Assembly (NCBI RefSeq): GCF_020921035.1
Contig: NC_063150.1
Span: 1,612,001-1,676,000, forward strand
Source of the DNA: Rhodamnia argentea
Taxonomy: Eukaryota > Streptophyta > Magnoliopsida > Myrtales > Myrtaceae
DNA length: 64,000 nt
Reading direction: 5' to 3'
Shown: positions 56,101 to 64,000 of the stretch, piece by piece
Numbering within the stretch: position 1 is the stretch's first letter
How the letters are laid out: every line of letters starts with the position of its first letter
Notes under the pieces: generated by a model
Databases searched by the model: none
What the model was told of the DNA's origin: nothing
What the model saw: the letters and a program-made list of their open reading frames with translations, nothing else
Made by a program: the position numbers and the translations under genes

Positions 56101-57287
56101 TTCCTTCTATCCACTAGTAACACGTAAAATTAACAACATACAAGCCTCCAGTCCAAGCACCGGATTTAGTTGGCCTCCTAATTGACCACTCCACACACTA
56201 CTGTTCATGAAAATAACAAACAAGACTTTCTGCTCATGGGTCATCGTGCACTTAAAACAAGATAGAAATGCAGGCATGGGCTTTTAAAAATTCCAAATAT
56301 GGGTGATGTATTGGCAAGAAGCAACCTATTATTACTCTTACTACTAGTTTTTCCATCCACAATCCACCATGGCTTCACAGTGAATCACCTGAAATTATGA
56401 GCCCACCTCTGGCACTCTCTTTCAACTAAATGATAAATGCCCAGCTTGGCTTTCTGACTGGAGAGCTTTAACCAAATCTATTGAACCTTCCCATAGCTTC
56501 AGTCCTCCTACACACCAAATCCACTAGTCATGTTTACATGCAACAGTCCAGTCAACCGAGCACAAGGACTAGAATGTGCATGAATAACAGAAATTGATCT
56601 TTCATTTGCAAAGACACAAAAGTGAAGGATTGCGGGTTTTACGCACCTTCATATTTCCCACGCGCCAAGTCCGAATGTGACAAGGAAACTACCTCCTGGG
56701 TGCTGACCCGGCCCTAGCAGAGCCCACAATATAGCGCCCAGCCACCAATTTTACAAGCATTAAAATCTTCAATTACATTGCTCGTGTTTCCTTTTGATGG
56801 AGCTCACATTCAGTATCAGTCTTGCTTAACCCCAGCAAAATAAGCAAACTCACAATCTTCAGATTGATCACTCACGACTACTAAGCTCATAAAAGCCATT
56901 TTCTTTCCCTTCTATGCTCTTCAATGACTTCAAACGAAACAAGTCTTCTCATTCTCCAAGCAACCAAATAATACCATAGGCAAACTCACCTTGAGCAACG
57001 TGAGTTCTCCCAGATTGACAGGCTCCACAGTGTACTTGACATTTTCCGGAACCTAAGCGACGGTAACCAACATCAGTATCAACGAAATGATAAAAAGTTT
57101 CGATATTGAGAAATACCACCGATTGATTTTGGTGGGAAACGATTCGAACCTCCGCGGGAAGCACTTCAACGGAAGGAGGAGGTGGATGAAGAGCAGCCTC
57201 CTGTGGAGAATCGCCGGCGAAGCCGAACCCAAAATTGGCGAAATCGCCAGATGAAGAGAACAACCGGAAGCCAGAGTTTGCCGCCAT
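53140..57287 (-). pseudogene. METTL18-like (histidine protein methyltransferase 1 type) gene, apparently decayed
   Basis: Seven exon-like blocks follow the plant METTL18 homologue, an S-adenosylmethionine-dependent methyltransferase that in animals modifies a histidine of ribosomal protein uL3. Exon 1 57287-57150 (46 codons), exon 2 57052-56990 (VPENVKYTVEPVNLGELTLL), exon 3 remnant ~56515-56407 (GLKLWEGSIDLVKALQSESQ), exon 4 54421-54377 (LGCGHGLLAIFACLE, SAM-binding motif I), exon 5 ~54275-53976, exon 6 53897-53795 (AGKKHYFGVGGGTR), exon 7 53222-53140 ending SFK-stop. Most borders are good GT..AG. Exon 3 has lost several bases near its start and carries a TGA in the segment LSFS*KRV. Exon 5 has a TAG replacing the Glu of FNAEVL, one extra A in an A-run and one missing G in a G-run. 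Ends intact with a broken middle suggests a recent pseudogene; assembly errors could explain the homopolymer indels but not the substitutions. Confidence 0.75.
54603..54998 (+). mobile_element. Solo LTR with perfect 5-bp duplication
   Basis: It begins TGTTAGGATTCGG and ends CGCCCAACA. TTTTG stands immediately before (54598-54602) and after (54999-55003), an exact 5-base target duplication as made by LTR-retrotransposon integrase. It lies in the large intron between exons 3 and 4 of the METTL18-like gene. A diverged relative is at 26814-27147 in the opposite orientation. A short internal repeat 'gtagctattcatgagcc' occurs twice. Confidence 0.9.
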
Positions 57288-57618
57288 TAAAGCTTCAGAG
57301 CGCTCTCTCTCTCTCTGTGGCTCAAGCAGAAATCAGAATGACTACTTGACAGTTGACAGTTCTCGTTTCGGTGTTTTTGGGTAAAAACTGTAAATATTAT
57401 TTGATTTTTCCAATCAGGTAATCTTGTAATTATCACATTTAGCTATGGTTATTATGATTATTTCATATGGCTATTTTTAACATTGTAAAAGAAGGGAAAA
57501 AAATTTTTAGTCTAACAAAGAAAAAATGGGCCATCATTAGTCCAAATTTATTTCTGAACAATCGGTACATCATTAGGAATTCTAAAAGTATTCTTACTCA
57601 ATTTAGTCACATAAAAGG
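57288..57618. promoter_or_regulatory. Upstream side of the METTL18-like gene
   Basis: A CT-rich tract (57301-57315) directly before the ATG on the - strand looks like a 5' UTR. The rest is A/T-rich with no clear motif. Confidence 0.35.
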
Positions 57619-58127
57619 TAGGGATGAACATGATGGACCGACGAGTTTGGTCCGGTTCTGAAGGTTACCAGTACGGTCCCTACAACCTCAAAGAAGAATC
57701 GGACCGACGGACCACCCACCGGACTGATAAATTCTTAATTTTATTTTTATTTTTTACAACTTAATTCTGAATTTATGACCACAAAAAAAAAAACTCATAT
57801 TTTAGAACTGAAATGCTCGCATTTTGAATTCTAATTGTTTTGCTGTGCTGATGGGACGAAAAGTTCTGTCTGACACTAGTAACACATGTTTAGCTAATGT
57901 TTTTAGTGTGGGCAAGACCTTCTCTAATACATTTTAGGCATGACCTAACGAGGGGGAAAGATGAAAAAGAGTGCCCGATTTGGTATATAATGCTAGAGTT
58001 AGCTTTGTGATTGTGAATGATTGTTTACATGTACTAGTGGGAAACTTTCCGAAATTGAGAACGGAGATCATCGGTCCAATCCCAAGTTCCTGAAGGAATT
58101 GAACCAACCCGAATCATGCTCACCCTT
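57619..58127. mobile_element. hAT-like non-autonomous element
   Basis: Left end TAGGGATGAACATGATGGAC and right complement AAGGGTGAGCATGATTCGGG are inverted, with 'ggtccggttc' and 'gaattgaacc' words inside; same family as 22748-23655. Flanks ataaaagg and gatgaaaa are not an acceptable duplication, so the borders may be off by a few bases. Confidence 0.6.
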
Positions 58128-59368
58128 GATGAAAAGAGCACATGGACATAATTAAATGTAATAATTCGAAAAAGGACTTAGGTTCAGAAAATCAAGTCAG
58201 AGGACCTGACTTGCACTAACAATAGTTTAACAAACCAATTGCAAAAGAGTGCCCTAGTTAGAAGAACTTAGAATGATCACTTGAGTATTTTGGGTCTAAT
58301 TTTTTTCTTAATGAATATACCAAATGAATGCCTCGATATATAGGGTGACTCTCCACTAATATGTCCATGTTTATTATTAGGCACTGTTACTTTTGCGAAA
58401 AATGAATAATTTAAAATTTTCTTCCTCAAAAAACGATCGCTCGTATCGTTTATAAAAATGAATGAACGAAATGTATTTCTATCGTCTATGAAAATATTTA
58501 GACATAAATTATTATTGATGATGAAACATGTTCCATTTTTTAATTATTTTAAGCGATACCTTGACACTCCTAGTTGGGAGGTAATTATTCGTACCTTTTA
58601 AATGTTTAAAAGAATTAAAGGTATATGCCGACACCAAAAAATGATCAAGTCTTTTTAATGAATATGATGCCGACTTAACCAAATATAAAGCTCGGTGTTA
58701 AGTACGATTCAACGGTCTGTAAGTTGCTGATAGTGGAAATACTTATCAATAACCATGAGGATTATCGATGACCATAATATGTAGTTGCCGACATACGGTA
58801 GCGATTAGTCGGCGACTATCACTAAACTAATTTATCTGAGTGTTGAATACAAAAAATTAAAGAAAGAAGACAAAGCAAAGGTGTGGGTGAAAGATGAATA
58901 TACCGATTGATAGTTAAACCTAGTGACGACCGAGGATTTTCGATCACCTATGGAGATGCGGTCATAACCATCGATTGGAATATTAAATATTCGGAAGCAG
59001 TTATACTTTGTAGAGGAGATGCGATCATCAACACAAACTTTTGTATTTACTCAATTTCAATTTATCAGTTTCCGATATTTGTGTTTTTCCTCTTCCTTTA
59101 AATCTAGCTGTCTTGATCCTTGTTACGCAATTCAATTCCTATCTGAATAGCCATCGAAACTTGATTCATGAAAAATCAAAGATCAATCTTTGGTAAATGC
59201 AATTTGATAATTCCCGACGAAACAAACTCCATTGAGTTCCGCACCATAGAACTCAACAGTTACGCTTACTTTTTAGACCTATCTCGTTAACAAGATCCTT
59301 ACAAACTAAGAATAGGGTTTCTGATATAAGGCATTGAACTGTTGAATGATGGAGAATAGCGATGGCTT
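58128..59368. other. A/T-rich intergenic stretch
   Basis: No gene or repeat with supportable borders was seen. Short open frames (for example 58907-59101) lack coding features. Confidence 0.4.
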
Positions 59369-60600
59369 CTACTGCTTCCCACATGCATCGTGAAGGATCA
59401 TGTCGAAAGCATCAAGCAGCGAGCGGTTGTACAACTCAGAATCTATCAACCCTTGCTCAGCTCGCACGACAACTCTCAGATTTCCCGCATAGCTGATCAT
59501 GGTTACTTGGAGGCTCTGCAAAAACAAAGCACGAAGAAAGTATTTCATGTAATGGTTACATCACCGGTCGAAAGCCACTCACAACTCGGTCTAGTGAACA
59601 TGTGTCGTCGTGAATAGGGAAAAAAAAAAGCCCACTTTTTCGAATTCAAAACTCCGGCGACTCTTACCGATGGCATAGGAGCGTAACCATCATGTAAAAT
59701 GTGGCGCATCATGTCCGTGATAGAAACGTTGGTCTTTAGACCCGTACATGTCCCGAACAGTCGGAATCTAAATCGATGTGTATAACGACTTTAGAAACGA
59801 GGCCTAGTACCGATAAGGCGAAGATCGAAATTTGCGATAAATTAAATAAATACCTCGGGCGTGCCGATGACGGTGAAGTACATGGCTTTAACAGGATGAT
59901 TAGCCAGAGACAATTTCTCCATTGGCCCTATAACGTTGAAGATGGTCATACTCGAGTTTCTCAATGTCCTGTTAATATGCCTTGCCACTGCCTGCAATGA
60001 TCTGAACACATTTCGTACGAGCAAACAAGCATTCAATTTTGGTTGATAATCGTACCAATAGGCCCAATAAAGAGTAATGCTAGGCACACTTAAAACCAAT
60101 TTACAAAATTTACGATATACCGCAAGAAATTATACACAACGAGAGCGTGCCACCTACATCACTTGCCATATCAATTTTGTGAATATGACTTAGAATACTT
60201 AGCATTTCTGACTAGTTAATCGTCGCGACAGGTGCATACCTGGGTTTCTGCATTTCTTCATCATCTCTAACAGCTGCCCCGTGAGGACTACGGCGAAGGA
60301 GCTCCGTTTCCTCTTGATCGTCTCACCAGCTTTGCGGACAAACCTCAAAGGATCGGAGAACTGGGAATCGCTTGGTTTCGCTTTTGCTATCGGCACGTGC
60401 AAGAATGCAAAATAGTTTCCCCACGGCGACTCCGAATTAGGTCGGACCATGTCTCTCACCGTCTTGTAGTCGTGCAAATTCCTCATGTTCAGCAACACCA
60501 GTGCCGTGGAGCCCGTGCTCTGGTTCGAGTTCGGGCTAGCTCTTTGCATGTACAATCGGGTCGCCAAGAAGATTATCCCCCTAGTCACGTCGTTGATAGT
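59369..60600 (-). pseudogene. Truncated copy of the WSD1-like gene (exons 3-5 only)
   Basis: Blocks at 60600-60240, 59991-59854 and 59515-59369 on the - strand match exons 3, 4 and 5 of the gene at 40711-43745 (TRLYMQRASPNSN, GPMEKLSLANHPVKAMYF, SYAGNLRVVVRAEQG, ending GKQ-stop). Exons 1 and 2, with the HHxxxDG active site, are not present upstream to the window edge. The splice acceptor before exon 3 has changed from AG to CG (AACCG|ACT), and exon 3 has lost two bases at its end, so splicing into exon 4 would shift the frame. Exons 4 and 5 remain open. It is a dead partial duplicate. Confidence 0.88.
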
Positions 60601-62427
60601 CGGTTTGAGAGAAGGGAAATTTCATGTGAATAGAATTGATAATATGTCAGTGTTTCGCCATCCGGATCATTGCATTATCGATAGACATGAGTCTCCGTTA
60701 AATGTCTTAGTCATGCTTCTTAATATGTGAATAAAGTCGAAGAAAGATTTAATGTCCGACCAGAAAACATCCCTTTATTGTGAAATAGCAACCTTAATGG
60801 GAAAAAAATTCTTATAACCTGCAACTAGACATCTCTATCTAAAATCATGTAATTAAATGCAAAATTATCTTTGAAAGAACAAATTAACTAGTTTTCTAGG
60901 ACTAATCTTCTATAATGATTTATGCTTTTTTTTCCTGGGAGAAACAAGTTTTCTAGCTCAAATAATCTCCGAGATTAGGTAATTTCTTATATTTAGTTAT
61001 TTGAAATATTAAGTTAGCTATTTTGTGCATATCATTATCTAACCAAATATTTTTTAACCATAGGTGATCGATTAGGATTATTTCCTAATCCACAAACCGC
61101 ATATGAATTTTCACTTTCATGTATAAGGCTTTAGATGAATTATTAATTGAGTGCGTTTCTTAAATTTGATAAGTTGATCTATAATGCATTAGACCAATTA
61201 TCGAATTTAAAAGAAATCACAAAATATTCAAGTTCATTTTATTCGCTTTCCTTATTTGAATTGTTTGGATTGTATCGTTATTTTGCATATGTTCATTTGC
61301 ATGTTTTAGAATTCTAAAAGATTCTGCATATAGATAGCTTCCTTATAGATTAGAATAGCATATCATTCTAGATAAAATTGCATGCTTAAGTTAGATTGCA
61401 TTCTAGGATAGAGTCATTTAGATAATATTTGCATGTTCGATCGATTTCTAGAATAGTTTAGATAGCAATTGCATTCTAGATAACATTGCAGAGTTAGGTC
61501 ATATTGTATGTTTAAAATAGTCCATTCAAGATGGGATAGGATTAGAGTCAGTTTCATGTATAATCTATGTTAAATAACCACTTTTTCTAGGTGATTTACT
61601 TTGGATTTTCATTAATTCTCAAAATGAAAAAAGGGTCATATTTGCCACGTCATCATGCATTTCAAGTCATCGATGCCACGTCATTTAGAATCGCATTTTA
61701 GTATAATTAATTCCTCATGAAGTCGAGTGCAGGTTTTTTCGGTACTACGGTAGGATTGTTTTTATTCAATAGCATGTCATTAGGATAGTCATGTAATTTA
61801 AATAAATTCATATTGTATGCATTCATCTTAGGATAGTTTGCATTTTATTATATCATTGCATTTGGATTAGTTCCATGCATTGCATAAAGTGTAGTTTTCA
61901 TCTACAAAGAGAAAATAAAAAAGAGAGAATAAGACCTTGGTCTATGCTCCATGCTACATTTATTAAGTTAGTGAGTATTTTATTTGATGGATTGTGCGCC
62001 CGCTTGATAACCTATGCCCTAGTGACTTAAGTTAAAATAAATCAAACTGCCTTCTTAAATGTTTTCATAAATAAAATGAAATGCTAACGAAATGGCATTA
62101 GAATAATCTAGCGTAACCGAGTCCCCGAACTCATAATTTGTCGTTCATAGAAATAGAATACTCCCTCCTCTATTTTATTTAGATGTCTAATCGACATACC
62201 GTAATAGAGTAATGGCAACTCCAAGTTAGATATTTTGTATGTTAAGGCATAAAACCCTAAGTTGCAATTTGATATGGACTTGGGAGAGTCTGGATTGGGT
62301 TAATTAATTAATTAGCTTAACAATCCATTAGCCTAGGATTTTCGATTGGAAATTTTACGTCGCGACAAAAGCAAGCTCATATTGTAATTGCATGTTGAGC
62401 TATCCATAATTACATCAATGATCAAGA
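60601..62427. repeat. A/T-rich repeat-like stretch, possible gypsy-type LTR remnant
   Basis: No gene. Between 61240 and 61560 the words 'gcattctaga', 'ttgcatg' and 'tagatag' recur many times. The segment ends near 62350-62375 with 'ttttacgtcgcgacaaaagc', which resembles the end of plant Ty3-gypsy LTRs. Neither a second LTR nor coding remains were found. Confidence 0.3.
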
Positions 62428-62640
62428 TTAGGGGTGAGCATGGTCCAGGTTGGTTCGGTTCCCTCAAGAACCGGGGACCTCTGGTGCGGTCTGATTCCTA
62501 GGCGGTCTAATGGAACTGGCAAAATGAAAATAAAACGTGCAAGTTCTTTGAAATCAAACATGTCAACGTAACAACAAATTTACTCCCTAATTTTCTAAAA
62601 TGCAAAAGACAATCTTCGAGCGAAATTTTCAGGTATCATC
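62428..62640. mobile_element. One end of a hAT-like element
   Basis: TAGGGGTGAGCATGGTCCAG followed by 'ggttcggttccc' matches the termini at 22748 and 57619. The opposite end was not found, so it is truncated or diverged beyond recognition. Confidence 0.4.
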
Positions 62641-64000
62641 AATATTCATAGTCAAGATATACGTGATCGATGAAGCTCACATGTTCATTGTGGTTCGGAA
62701 AATATGCTTGGACGTTCACCAATTAGAATAATTAGGACTTCGATTGCCCGCTTGGGCAACTAGTTCATTTTTCAATTTAGTACTTCTGTGATGACAGCTT
62801 TCCATTAGAGGTCTTCTCTTATTCAACGGAGATTTAGTGACTAATACACAACAGTAGAATTCGACCTACCATAACAAGGTAGGAAATCAGCTAAAGAAAC
62901 GATACGCATTAGAAAGTAAAGCTCGGAATCTTTAGTAAAGATAAGTCGCCAAAAATAAAAAAAGATGAGTCCAAGTATGTCGATCCAATACGCCATGGTC
63001 TCGAGTGATTATTACCCATGAAGCATCGACACGCACGGGGGTGTACGTCCATGCATGTCGATGTCAAACGCATGTCGTAAGTTAGCCAAGCCAAAGGTGA
63101 CACTGGAAAGCCCTCAAAGCCCTCAATAGCAAGCTATTATGGAGGGCCTTTCCACTGAAAAACATTATTTATACTGCACTTCAACTTAGCCAAATAGCTG
63201 AGAGAAGTAAGCATTTATGTCTCACTCCTGACATTTTAAAAAGCCATCATACTTGCTATCCTCACTAGGCAGCCAACGTGGGACTCTTTCCTTCTACTTG
63301 TAAACATTTAGGTTTCATTCACGGCTTCTTAAAGAAAGTTCATGTTTGTCTCTCTCCCTCACTACCAATTGTGGGACTCATGAATCGCCTATTTGTCTCT
63401 TCTTTTCTTTATCAATGTAGATGCTTGACATTGTTGAACCTAAAAATAGGCTTTCACCTGGATTTTTGCATCACGGGTTATGAATAGAAGAGAGGGATAT
63501 GTGATTCATCATCTCCTTTGCACAGGGTTTTTGTTACTTAGTCCAGTAGTTGTATATGTCCAGTACAGATTTAGATTTATAGTTTCTGGTCGGATTCACA
63601 CCGAAGGGACGTGATGCCATTTTTTTTTTTTTTTTTGGTATATAGGATTCCGTCACTTTCTTCCTCAAAACTGTTGCAACTTTTGTTCGACCAAAATGCG
63701 AGTTCTCAGATCCTTATGCTTTTGGCCCCGGACACGGGAGCTATTCTCATGTGAAAGTAATGCTTCTAAGCTCAAGCTGTTATTGCCGGTCAAGCAACTT
63801 ACAAAATTGTAATGAGCTTTCCCTTTGCACCTCTCTATCATTTCAAGATACATCAAGAGATGCCTCCATTAGAGTTGAGGGAGTTTGAACTCGCGAATAT
63901 CATTCAGTTGCTCATCCAACTTTGAAATTGTCAAATCGCAACACATGCTTATCCATTGTAAGCTCTCATTTTGTATCAAATTAATTTGATGGAAAGAATC
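62641..64000. other. A/T-rich intergenic stretch to the window edge
   Basis: No supported gene. A run of about 18 T lies at 63620-63638. Small open frames (63278-63487, 62909-63103) have no coding signature. Confidence 0.4.

Overview
This is a stretch of plant nuclear DNA. Coding islands are G/C-richer and sit in very A/T-rich intergenic sequence. Two genes have spliceosomal introns with GT..AG borders, and every protein that can be recognised belongs to a plant family. The UGT75-type glycosyltransferase array with its strong local expansion would fit a woody eudicot such as a member of the Myrtaceae, but that is inference and not proven by the window.

Layout. (1) Positions 1-30.3 kb hold a tandem array of UGT75-like (crocetin/flavonoid-glucosyltransferase-like) UDP-glycosyltransferases, all on the + strand and intronless: a 3' piece at the left edge (1-747), an intact gene (3525-4922), a pseudogene (14281-15660), a remnant (20490-21044), a second intact gene (24935-26323), a C-terminal remnant (27153-27945) and a pseudogene (28524-29908). 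The array is torn apart by mobile DNA: two very large inverted-repeat (foldback) arrays, a Ty1-copia element that has lost its reverse transcriptase, hAT-type and Mutator-type non-autonomous elements with readable target-site duplications, and solo LTRs. (2) 30.3-33.8 kb has no convincing gene. (3) 33788-37194 is a complete two-exon TMK-type leucine-rich-repeat receptor kinase. (4) 39.3-43.8 kb holds a five-exon WSD1-like wax ester synthase/diacylglycerol acyltransferase on the - strand, with an exon-5 scrap and an LTR remnant downstream. (5) 45031-52250 is a 7.2 kb decayed Ty1-copia element on the - strand. (6) 53140-57287 is a seven-exon METTL18-like histidine methyltransferase gene on the - strand whose first and last exons look normal but whose middle exons carry stops and frameshifts; a clean solo LTR lies in an intron. 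(7) 59369-60600 is a truncated, broken copy of exons 3-5 of the WSD gene. The last 3.4 kb is A/T-rich repeat-like sequence.

The genes do not form a pathway. UGTs glucosylate small molecules in the cytosol, TMK is a plasma-membrane auxin/cell-wall signalling receptor kinase, and WSD makes surface waxes or storage lipids. I found no clearly new molecular system. The best leads are an otherwise intact UGT whose catalytic histidine is a serine, the giant foldback arrays, a set of Mutator-like elements with 9-10 bp target duplications and G/C-rich cores, and an almost-normal-looking but dead METTL18 homologue.
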